Shown piece after piece: positions 53,542 to 60,786 of a stretch of 64,000 nucleotides of DNA. The notes below the pieces were generated by a model. The model did no database searches, was not told the origin of the DNA, and saw only the letters and a program-made list of their open reading frames with translations. The stretch spans positions 248,001 through 312,000 of the forward strand of contig NZ_JAKCFA010000009.1 in NCBI RefSeq assembly GCF_024198215.1. The letters run 5' to 3'. Source of the DNA: Myxococcus qinghaiensis (GTDB taxonomy: Bacteria > Myxococcota > Myxococcia > Myxococcales > Myxococcaceae). The translations under genes and the position numbers were made by a program. Positions within the stretch are counted from its first letter, which is position 1. The number at the start of each line of letters is the position of its first letter.

Positions 53542-54925
53542 GCGGAACGAAGCCGTCACCGTGGTGGGCGCGGGCCTGGTCGGCTCGCTGCTCTCCGTGT
53601 TCCTGGCGCGCCGGGGCTACTCCGTGGAGGTGCTGGAGCGCCGCCCGGACATGCGTCGCGAGGTCATCGACGCGGGCCGCTCCATCAACCTCGCCATCTC
53701 CACGCGCGGGCTGTACGCGCTGAGGCAGGTGGGGTTGGAGGAGGAGGCGCTGAAGCACGCCATTCCCATGCGCGGGCGGATGATTCACCCGCCGAAGGGG
53801 GCGCTGGCGTATCAGCCGTACGGCAAGGACGACTCGCAGCACATCAACTCGCTGTCGCGGGCGTGGCTGAACAAGTTCCTGATGTCGGCGGCGGAGGCCA
53901 CGGGCCGCGTCAACATCCGCTTCAAGCAGCGGGTGACGCAGGCGGACCTCGCGAAGGGCTCGCTCACGGTGCTGGACGAGGCCACGGGGCAGGAGCGCCA
54001 GGAGGAGGGCCGTGTGTTGTTCGGCACGGACGGCTCCGGTTCCGCGGTGCGGCAGGCGATGGAGCAGGTGCCGGGCTTCGAGGCGACGCAGGAACAGCTC
54101 GGGCACGGCTACAAGGAGCTGACGATTCCGGCGGGCCCGGGTGGCGCGTTCCAGATGGAGAAGCACGCGCTGCACATCTGGCCGCGCGGCACGTACATGT
54201 TGATTGGGCTGCCCAATGAAGACGGCAGCTTCACGTGCACGCTGTTCCTGCCGTGGAAGGGGCCGGTGAGCTTCGAGTCGTTGGACACGCCCGCGCGGCT
54301 GGAGGCGTTCTTCGAGGAGCAGTTCCCCGACGCGAAGGCGCTCATCCCGGATTTGACGGAGGCGTTCTTCGCGCGGCCCACGGGCAGCATGGTGACGGTG
54401 AAGTGCGCGCCCTGGCGCGTGGGTGACAAGGCGCTGGTGCTGGGTGACGCGGCGCACGCCATCGTGCCGTTCTTCGGGCAGGGGATGAACTGCGGCTTCG
54501 AGGACTGCACGGTGCTGGATGGGTTGCTGGAGCAGCACGGCACGTGGGCGGAGGTCTTCGGGACGCTGGAGCGGCTGCGCAAGACGAACGCGGATGCCAT
54601 CGCCGACATGGCGGTGGAGAACTTCGTGGAGATGCGCGACAGCACGGGCAGCCCGCGCTTCCTGCTGGAGAAGGCGGTGGAGAAGACGCTGCTCAATGCC
54701 TTCCCGGGTGAGTTCGTCAGTCGCTACTCGATGGTGAGCTTCAGCCGGGTGCCGTACCGGCTGGCCTATGAAGTGGGGGCGATTGCCGGTGGCATCGTCT
54801 CCGAGTTGTCCGAGGGGCTGACGCGCGCCGAGGACGTGGACCTGGGGCGGGCGAAGCAGCTCATCCAGGAGCGGCTGGTGCCATTCATGAAGGAGCACGC
54901 GGATGGATTTCGGACTCAAGGGTAG
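53528..54925 (+). CDS. kmo: Kynurenine 3-monooxygenase
   Basis: A 465-residue group A flavoprotein that hydroxylates L-kynurenine. The FAD-binding VVGAGLVGSLLSVFLARRG, GRSINLAISTRGLYALRQVG and LVLGDAAHAIVPFFGQGMNCGFED are diagnostic for KMO. The C-terminal helix region (YRLAYEVGAIAGGIV) may associate with membrane, as in the family. ATG 53528 overlaps kynureninase; its own 3' end overlaps the SDR by 23 bp. No tryptophan 2,3-dioxygenase is in the window. Confidence 0.96.
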   Translation: MPVGERNEAVTVVGAGLVGSLLSVFLARRGYSVEVLERRPDMRREVIDAGRSINLAISTRGLYALRQVGLEEEALKHAIPMRGRMIHPPKGALAYQPYGKDDSQHINSLSRAWLNKFLMSAAEATGRVNIRFKQRVTQADLAKGSLTVLDEATGQERQEEGRVLFGTDGSGSAVRQAMEQVPGFEATQEQLGHGYKELTIPAGPGGAFQMEKHALHIWPRGTYMLIGLPNEDGSFTCTLFLPWKGPVSFESLDTPARLEAFFEEQFPDAKALIPDLTEAFFARPTGSMVTVKCAPWRVGDKALVLGDAAHAIVPFFGQGMNCGFEDCTVLDGLLEQHGTWAEVFGTLERLRKTNADAIADMAVENFVEMRDSTGSPRFLLEKAVEKTLLNAFPGEFVSRYSMVSFSRVPYRLAYEVGAIAGGIVSELSEGLTRAEDVDLGRAKQLIQERLVPFMKEHADGFRTQG

Positions 54926-55640
54926 GCGCGCGCTCGTCATGGGCGCATCGGCGGGGCTGGGCTACGCGACGGCGCAGGCGCTGGTGAAGGAAGGCGCCAC
55001 GGTGGCCATCTGCTCGCGCGGTGGAGACAAGCTGGAGCGCGCGGCGAAGGAGCTGGGCGCGGCGCTCGCGGTGCCGTGTGACTTGACCCAACCGGGCGCG
55101 GCGAAGCGACTGGTGGATGAGGTGGTCTCGAAGCTGGGCGGCGTGGACGTGCTCGTGGTGAACACGGGCGGACCTCCGGCGGGAGGCTTCGAGTCACTGA
55201 CGGCGGAGCAGTGGCAGCTCGGCTTCCAGAGTCTGTGGATGGCGGCGGTGGATGGAATCCAGGCGTCGCTGCCTGGGATGAAGGAGCGCCAGTGGGGCCG
55301 CATCATCCTGGTGACGTCGCTGGCCGCGCGCGAGGCGATGCCCAATCTCACCATCTCCAACGGCCTGCGCGCGGGGTTGCTCGGGTTGGTGAAGACGGTG
55401 AGCAATGAAGTGGCGCAGCACGGCGTCACGCTGAACGCGGTGCTGCCGGGCTTCCACGCCACGGAGCGGATGACGCAGCTGGGCCTCACGGATGAGAAGG
55501 TGGCGCCGCAGATTCCCGCGCGGCGACTCGGGCGTCCCGAGGAGCTGGCTTCGTTGGTGGCGTTCCTGTCTTCCGAGCAGGCCTCGTACATCACCGGCCA
55601 GTCCATCGTCGTCGACGGCGGCGCGCAGCGCGGGTTCTGA
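54903..55640 (+). CDS. SDR-fold protein lacking the canonical catalytic Tyr/Lys
   Basis: A 245-residue Rossmann protein resembling 3-oxoacyl-ACP reductase. It has MGASAGLGYA in place of the usual TGxxxGIG, VNTGGPPAG in place of NNAG, and at the active site NLTISNGLRAGLL where classical members have YxxxK. It therefore belongs to the non-canonical BKR-like group and may be inactive or use other residues. It is the last gene of the kynurenine operon (23-bp overlap with kmo), with no known step assigned. Its last 59 codons lie in a 224-bp segment duplicated at 58617-58843. Confidence 0.88.
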   Translation: MDFGLKGRRALVMGASAGLGYATAQALVKEGATVAICSRGGDKLERAAKELGAALAVPCDLTQPGAAKRLVDEVVSKLGGVDVLVVNTGGPPAGGFESLTAEQWQLGFQSLWMAAVDGIQASLPGMKERQWGRIILVTSLAAREAMPNLTISNGLRAGLLGLVKTVSNEVAQHGVTLNAVLPGFHATERMTQLGLTDEKVAPQIPARRLGRPEELASLVAFLSSEQASYITGQSIVVDGGAQRGF

Positions 55641-55685
55641 CGTCACGGAGGCGCGGAGTTCCCTGACGGGCTCCGCGTCTCACCC
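55462..55685 (+). repeat. SDR-tail repeat, proximal copy
   Basis: The 3' end of the SDR gene plus 45 nt beyond its stop. It aligns to 58617-58843 with 17 substitutions and one 3-nt indel (about 92% identity). On the minus strand it also encodes the last 13 residues and stop of the sitI6 gene. Confidence 0.93.
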
Positions 55686-56407
55686 GAATTCGGCGCTGAA
55701 AGCTCCGTTACCTGAATCCCGGTGTCGCCCAGTTCCTGGAGCACGGCGACGAACCGCTCGCTCGCGATGATGTGGCTTGGGCCCGGGCGGAAGCGGAACA
55801 CGTCGGCATCAGGCAGAGTCGCCGCGTCGAGCCACCAACGAGTGGGCGCCAGCGTCATCTCCTGGGAGCCACACACCGGGCAAGGTTCTCCGACTGACAT
55901 GGGGCGACATTCCGCTGCGTAGTCACCCGCGACGAGCAACTCCAGCTCAAGCAATGGGGAGACACCAGGGGCCATCTTCAATGCGGTCGATACGGGCTTG
56001 ATTCCACGAAGCCGCGCCGCCGACAGAGCCTCAACCGCCGCTGGCTGGACGAAGAGGTTCCACGGCGCATCCATCGCAATCGGAGGGGGCTGTCCCCTCA
56101 CCTGTCCGACCAGAGGACCCATTCCAGCACCAGGTCTTACGAGCGCCTCATCTGGCACGAATGAAAGCACGAGGTCGCGGAGCCGGATGTATTCCGACCA
56201 GGGCTCCTGCCGAGCCTTCACGAACTCGCGTTGCTCGGGCAGCGTGGACAGGTCCACGCTCGGATAGTTGAGGGAAATGGTCGCCCACTCCGCGAAGCAC
56301 TTGCCGCAGGCCGCCCCCGGGAGCCCCCACTTTCGCCTGGCGCTGATTGTCCACTGCCGGCGATTCGCCTCCCGGTCGATGACGCTCCTGAGCGTGTAGT
56401 AACGCAT
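55643..56407 (-). CDS. sitI6: SitI6-family double-CXXCG immunity protein, orphan copy
   Basis: A 254-residue relative of the protein at 8248-8970, sharing WGLPGAxC, LNYPxVxLS, PWxEYxRLR, a PVCGS-type second motif, RWWLDxxxLP and SERxVAVL in the same order. The first motif is CGKC, spacing one residue off the classic form, and the second CPVCGS. Its ATG overlaps by one base the stop of a truncated sitA6 (TGATG). The final 13 residues (after APNS) are encoded by the duplicated host repeat, and the stop lies 3 nt from the SDR stop, so the natural C-terminus was probably replaced on insertion. Immunity without a local toxin. Confidence 0.83.
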   Translation of the reverse strand: MRYYTLRSVIDREANRRQWTISARRKWGLPGAACGKCFAEWATISLNYPSVDLSTLPEQREFVKARQEPWSEYIRLRDLVLSFVPDEALVRPGAGMGPLVGQVRGQPPPIAMDAPWNLFVQPAAVEALSAARLRGIKPVSTALKMAPGVSPLLELELLVAGDYAAECRPMSVGEPCPVCGSQEMTLAPTRWWLDAATLPDADVFRFRPGPSHIIASERFVAVLQELGDTGIQVTELSAPNSGETRSPSGNSAPP

Positions 56408-56569
56408 CAGCGACTCACTCCCTGCAGTACCTGCTCCAACTTGCTGAGCTGCTGCCAGTAGGACATGGGCATCCCGACAAGGCGATATTTCTGGAGTATG
56501 TAGCCCGCGTGCTCGAAGTGCCTCCGCTTCGCTTCCCTGGGCGACACGGGAAAAATCAGCCTCGTCGGT
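56407..56569 (-). pseudogene. sitA6 toxin remnant (C-terminal about 50 codons)
   Basis: Read on the minus strand, the segment ends YRLVGMPMSYWQQLSKLEQV and a few more residues before TGA at 56407-56409. This matches the last 30 residues of the intact SitA6 at 8967-9680 (YGLVGMPMSYWQQLS). Upstream the frame gives REAKRRHFEHAGY and then meets a stop at 56570-56572. The signal peptide, linker and His-rich catalytic core are gone, so no toxin can be made. Confidence 0.8.
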
Positions 56570-56679
56570 TACGCGGCCGCAATGGGCACATGGACGACGT
56601 CCACTCCGGCTTTCTCATCCTAAGCTGCTCATCATGCCCTTCCGCAGTCGGCATCCTCACGTTAGGCAGAGAAGCTACG

Positions 56680-57580
56680 CTAGAGAGGATAGACATCCAG
56701 ATCGTCGATCTCTCCTGGCAAAACATTAGCCATACTCAAATGGCGAGGATTCCCATCGGCATTCACACCCACCGCCCGAACCATGTCCATCTCAATCAAG
56801 TGCTCAGCACGTTCACGCAGGAGACTCCTTATTGAGTCAACCCGCCCCCTGAACGCCTCACGCGCCCCTCCCGTGAATGCACGGGGCAAACTTCCCCACG
56901 CCACCACCAGCAGGTCCAACTCCCCTACCGCCTCAGCAATACATTTGTCATTCACGAGCAAACCACCAGACCCAGCAACCCAAGCCTTCGGCCTCGATGA
57001 GCGCGTCGGAAATATATTCAAAATCTCCAACTCCTCGTAGCCCAGTCGATAGGCGATGGCGGCACCAAAGAAGTCGACCGTCTGATCGGAAAAGGACTTG
57101 GTAGCAAAGGATGGATTCAGCCCGATGATGCCGATTCTTCCTTTCCTTCCTTGGGGGTTTACTTGAAATCTAAGCCTATATCTAAACCGCCCCCCCAGCA
57201 GGCATCACACTTCTCGAAGGCCTCAACTGAGGCAGTCTATTCGGAACCTGAAAGCACCCTGCCGGACGATTAACTCTTCGTGAATTCACATCAATCCCCT
57301 TTCCCGGAAGACTCAGCAACGAGCAGCGGGACAAATTCCAGGTAGGACAATTCAACTGATGCGCTGCATCTCCCAGTGCCGAGGTGAGGCACTGAGGGCA
57401 ACCGAGACGAAAAGGACCTGGGCTAGTCAAGTTGATCGTGTCGCGATTCCAGCGCCGAGCACCACGCTCGGGCGCGCAGGCTAAGTTGGTGACATCGCTC
57501 AACCGGCCAATTAATTCCACTTGATTAGTGTGACTTGACTGCCATGCATCGTCTCCGAGGATGCCGCTGTGGAACCACAC
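56680..57580 (-). pseudogene. DUF1643-domain gene, probably frameshifted at a G7 run
   Basis: The downstream frame (to TAG 56680-56682) reads GIIGLNPSFATKSFSDQTVD, GYEELEILNIFPTRS, LDLLVVAWGSLP and DGNPRHLS, which is the DUF1643 pattern. It is open back to about 57234 but has no good start codon. The frame from GTG 57580 runs to MPAGGAV and stops just past a seven-base C/G run (57190-57196). With one base fewer, that frame would continue as MPAGG-RFRYRLRF into DUF1643. Either a real mutation or a sequencing error. The 130 residues before the run are Cys-containing and unassigned. DUF1643 has no proven function. Confidence 0.6.
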
Positions 57581-57607
57581 CTCGCTCCTGGAAAGAATCG
57601 GCCAGCA

Positions 57608-58141
57608 TCACGTGAAATCAAAGAAGTCGGCCAGAAGCTTCCCGTTTGCGTCTGGAGTGCGCGCATCAACACAGAGGCACTCGATTTTCTTCCTCCAGAG
57701 CAAACTGAACATGGCCTTGAGTTTGTCAGGATCCTTCGACTCGCCTTTCCTATTTGGGGACAAAAACACTGCTCTCGTACGCTCAGGACTGAACTGGTCG
57801 AAAAAACCTAGAATGGTATCTACCGCATCAGGCATCTTAAGGTAGGCATTTGGCTGTATCGGGCAGATGAAATTCCACCGATAACCCAGCTTCAAGACTC
57901 GCTTGAACTTATTATGAAAGGCAGTCTTTGTTTCCCCTCGCTCATGAGGAGATGTCAGGCGCAAGTAGAGCCTTCGCTCGTTACCAAGAGAATATATCCG
58001 CTTGAGCTTTGCCTCTGTGGGGATCTCTCCCCAAGTACCGAGTCTGACGTCCCTAAAAACACTTCGAAGCTGTGTGCTCTTACCTTCGCCCTGCTCGCCG
58101 ACAACAAAAAGTGCGCGCTCCACATGAGACATGCAGTCCAT
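57608..58141 (-). CDS. Small P-loop NTPase-like protein of unknown function
   Basis: A 177-residue protein with a Walker A motif, VVGEQGEGKSTQLRS, at residues 13-27. A Walker B-like hydrophobic strand ending in Asp is IECLCVDARTPD near residue 155. Lys/Arg-rich segments (KTAFHNKFKRVLKLGYRW) lie between. I do not recognise the family. The base composition is about 48% G+C, far below the flanking genes, a sign of transfer. It lies 27 bp upstream of the DUF1643 frame on the same strand, so the two were probably an operon. ATG 58141, with an alternative Met three codons later. Confidence 0.7.
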   Translation of the reverse strand: MDCMSHVERALFVVGEQGEGKSTQLRSVFRDVRLGTWGEIPTEAKLKRIYSLGNERRLYLRLTSPHERGETKTAFHNKFKRVLKLGYRWNFICPIQPNAYLKMPDAVDTILGFFDQFSPERTRAVFLSPNRKGESKDPDKLKAMFSLLWRKKIECLCVDARTPDANGKLLADFFDFT

Positions 58142-58616
58142 CCTTATTCTTAGATTTCAACCGCCATCGCAATGATACCCCGGGGCTTCGATTCCCCTCT
58201 GAGAGGAATTCCTGCCAAGAGTCATCCCGCTCTTCACCAAAATCAACTCACCCACAATCCACCCCAGAGGCAACATCTATAGCAAAGCTACCTCTTGCGG
58301 ACGAGAGGGTGATATTCTACCCATCCTCCGGAATACCCTCCTGCGCTCAATTCGTCGTTGGCGAACCACCCTTCCGCCGCTATTTCTTGACCTTGTTTAG
58401 GCGCGATGAATTTCCCGCAACACGACCTCAATCCAACACAACTTGCACATGGCGGGAATCATTCTCCAGGCCAGCAATTGAAAACTATTTGCCTCAGAGA
58501 TCCCACTCATTCCAGCAGGTCGATTGGCCACGCCTGCGATCTTCATCGGACTGGTGATGCTTGGGCCGGCTCTCGCTGCTGACCATGGATACAAGATGAC
58601 GGACACCCTGAGTCTG
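58142..58616. other. Low-GC non-coding stretch of the second Sit locus
   Basis: 475 bp without a credible gene. Open frames exist but show no domain-like sequence. Near the repeat, the plus strand 58515-58605 encodes a hydrophobic run (IPAGRLATPAIFIGLVMLGP) that could be the relic of a membrane-protein gene. The promoter for the P-loop gene should lie here. Confidence 0.5.
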
Positions 58617-58843
58617 CGGAGCGGATGACACAGTTGGGCCTAACGGACGAGAAAGTGGCGCCGCAGATTCCCGCGCGGCGGCACGGGCGTCCCGAAAAGC
58701 TGGCCTCGCTGGTGGCGTTCCTGTCTTCCGAGCAGGCCTCGTACATCACCGGCCAGTCCGTCGTCGTCGCCGACGGCGGCGCGCAGCGCGGGTTCTAACG
58801 TCACGGCGGCGCGGAGTTCCCTGCCGGACTCCGCGTATCACCC
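58617..58843 (+). repeat. SDR-tail repeat, distal copy (SDR pseudogene fragment)
   Basis: A 227-bp copy of 55462-55685. The SDR frame is kept for 60 codons (RMTQLGLTDEKVAPQIPARR and on) to TAA 58796-58798, where the intact gene has TGA, with one extra Ala codon before DGG. The right end includes the stop codon of the convergent hydrolase (58838-58840), which suggests that this copy marks the original SDR-hydrolase junction. Confidence 0.92.
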
Positions 58844-59649
58844 TCCATCGAGGAACCGGAACAGCGCCTGCCCCGCCTCGTCACTGGGCATGTGTTGAGG
58901 CTCCTGCTGGATGTGGAGCGTCGCCGTGCTCAGCTTGCGTAGGCTGGCCTCGGCGGCATCGAAGGGCACCATGTCATCCTCCCGCGCGTGCCATGCGCCC
59001 ACGGGCACACGGATGCCCGCAAAGGAGAAGCCCCACGGCTGAATCTGGAGGCGAGCTTCCCTCCCGGGCCCTACTCCTCCGTGCGCGAGCGTGGCCACAA
59101 CACTCGCGTGCCAGGGATGTCCTTCAGGCACTCGGGTGAGCGCCTGTTCGAACGAGGTACGGAACTCCTGGGCAATATCCTCCAGCGTGCCCTCGCGATA
59201 GCGCGCATAGGCCTCCCGCGCGAAGTCCGAGTACAGCGCCAGAATGTCCACGTCTCACACGCGAGGAACCCGCTCAGCACACCGACATGCGCCACCCGCT
59301 CTGGGTACGCGGCGGCCAAGACCAGCGCATACGGCGCCCCCGCGGAGATGCCGACACTGTCCACGCGTGTCCAACCCAAGTCATCGAGCAGCGGCACGAC
59401 GAGCGCCGGCCACTCGCCAATGCTTCGCATGTCGACAGGAACCGATTGCCCGTAACCAGGACAGGCCACCGTGAGAATCTCGAAGCCTTCCCGCTCCGCC
59501 ATGACGGCCCAGGAAGGCTCCAGCTCAACGGAATCCATCAACCCGTGATGCAACACGACCGGGCGTCCACGCGCGCGTCTATACCTCGCGTACTCGAGCC
59601 CCCGCCCCACGCCTCGCGTGAGCGCCGGAGATGCTGGTGATGGGCTCAT
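58838..59649 (-). pseudogene. Alpha/beta hydrolase with a frameshift
   Basis: Two overlapping minus-strand frames make up one hydrolase. The first (from 59649) has VVLHHGLMDS, CPGYGQS and the nucleophile elbow GISAGAP, and runs through YPERVAHVGVLSGF. The second, open to 58838, carries VDILALYSDFAREAY, the Asp-region GAWHAREDDMVPFDAA and a C-terminal His in QHMPSDEAG. They join only by a +1/-2 shift near 59252-59257. The composite of about 270 residues is of normal length. It is either a recent pseudogene or a sequencing error. Its stop codon is inside the distal SDR-tail repeat. Confidence 0.75.
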
Positions 59650-59705
59650 TCCCTGAGCCCCATGGCCGCGCCAAGGAATGAGCCCTTCGAGCCGCGTGAA
59701 GGCGC

Positions 59706-60197
59706 CTACGCCTCCCGAGCCAGCAGCGCATCCAGCGCGCGGTAGCTCTCGTTGAGGCCCCCTTCCATGCCCGAGGACGCCATGCCGTCGCGCTCCTCCG
59801 TCGTGTAGAAGAGCGACGTCGCCACCAGCTTCGTGCGACCGTCACCCAGGTCCTCGAGCGTCGTCGTGTTGAGGATGGTGTAGCCCGGCATCCCGTCCCA
59901 CTCGAAGGTCTGCACCAGTCGCTCGGGCGGCGTCACTTCGCGGAACCTCCCCTCGAAGCCGTGCGCGCCATCCTCGGCGTGCTCGACGAAGCGCCAGTGT
60001 CCGCCGCGCTCGACCTCCAATTTCTCGACGACGAGCTTGTTGCCACGACCCCACCACTGCGCCACCTGCTTCGGGTCCGTCATCGCCCGCCAGACCCGCT
60101 CTCGCGAGGCATTGAAGATGCGCTCGGCGCGAATCTCCCGGTCGGACGGCTGCGTGACAACGGCATCCCTGGACGTCTGCTGCGAAGACTTGCTCAT
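59706..60197 (-). CDS. SRPBCC (AHSA1-like) domain protein
   Basis: A 163-residue START/SRPBCC-fold protein with the typical start RIFNASRERVWRAMTDPKQVAQWWG, the mid-strand GGHWRFVEHAEDG and the C-terminal helix GMEGGLNESYRALDALL. The family binds hydrophobic ligands; no enzymatic role can be read. It begins inside the end of the ArsR gene (ATGA, 60194-60197), a common regulator/SRPBCC pairing, and is presumably controlled by it. Confidence 0.92.
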   Translation of the reverse strand: MSKSSQQTSRDAVVTQPSDREIRAERIFNASRERVWRAMTDPKQVAQWWGRGNKLVVEKLEVERGGHWRFVEHAEDGAHGFEGRFREVTPPERLVQTFEWDGMPGYTILNTTTLEDLGDGRTKLVATSLFYTTEERDGMASSGMEGGLNESYRALDALLAREA

Positions 60198-60535
60198 GAC
60201 TCCTCCTCATCCTTCGTTCGCGCGAGGAACTCGCCCAGGCTGTCCAGCCGGGCGTCCAACATCCGCCGATAGCCGGCGATCCACGCCGCCTCTTCCTCCA
60301 GGCGCCGCGGCCCCAACTTGCAGGTCCTCACCCGCCCCACCTTCTCGGTGGAGACCAGCCCCGCCTCTTCCAGCACGTGCACGTGCTTCTTCATGCCCGT
60401 CAGGGTCATGTCGAAGGACCCAGCCAGTTCGCTGATGGACGCCTCGCCACGTCCCAGCCGCTCCAGCACGCCCCGACGCGTGGCATCCGCCAACGCTCCG
60501 AAGGCCAAATCGAGCCGCGAATCAAACTGAACCAT
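60194..60535 (-). CDS. ArsR-family transcriptional regulator
   Basis: A 113-residue winged-helix repressor: FGALADATRRGVLERLGRGEASISELAGSF at the start, recognition helix region MTLTGMKKHVHVLEEAGLV and wing STEKVGRVRTCKLG. The metal-binding ELCVCDL motif is absent, so it is not a classical metal sensor. The ATG (60533-60535) sits in the centre of an 18-bp perfect palindrome, so the gene is probably autoregulated and its transcript has almost no leader. Confidence 0.92.
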   Translation of the reverse strand: MVQFDSRLDLAFGALADATRRGVLERLGRGEASISELAGSFDMTLTGMKKHVHVLEEAGLVSTEKVGRVRTCKLGPRRLEEEAAWIAGYRRMLDARLDSLGEFLARTKDEEES

Positions 60536-60544
60536 ATGGTTCAG
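60527..60544. promoter_or_regulatory. 18-bp palindromic operator overlapping the ArsR start codon
   Basis: CTGAACCATATGGTTCAG is a perfect palindrome, positioned at the 5' end of the ArsR/SRPBCC operon and containing its start codon. Palindromes of this length are usual ArsR binding sites. Binding here would block both initiation of transcription and the short leader. Confidence 0.7.
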
Positions 60545-60786
60545 TGATAATCAAGGACGCAGTCATACGCAAGTGCTCCGCGACGGAACGTGCGTACGAC
60601 GGCACCGGGCCCGCTGCTCCATGTGTCCACATGCCGAGGGACCTCCCAGCCACTTCGCGCGACGTGAGGGAGCACCCCCAGGTGGGTACGTCTCGGGACA
60701 CCCGAGCATCCGATGCCCCGACTCCTTGGTGGGTGCCTTCACGCAAAGTACGGTCCTCGACAGAACCCGCCCTGGAGTCCCCCGTC

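Larger units (their letters stand above)
55462..58843. mobile_element. Second Sit locus bounded by direct repeats of the SDR 3' end
   Basis: About 3.4 kb: SDR-tail repeat, sitI6 homologue, sitA6 remnant, AT-richer DNA with a broken DUF1643 gene and a P-loop NTPase gene, then the second SDR-tail repeat. From about 56570 to 58616 the composition drops to roughly 50% G+C, clearly unlike the flanks. No recombinase is present. The architecture parallels 8157-9804. Mobility is inferred. Confidence 0.6.

Noticed and set aside
58072..58557. Plus-strand 161-codon open frame
   Set aside because: Overlaps the P-loop gene start in antisense, with Ser/Arg/Pro-rich sequence and no recognisable domain.
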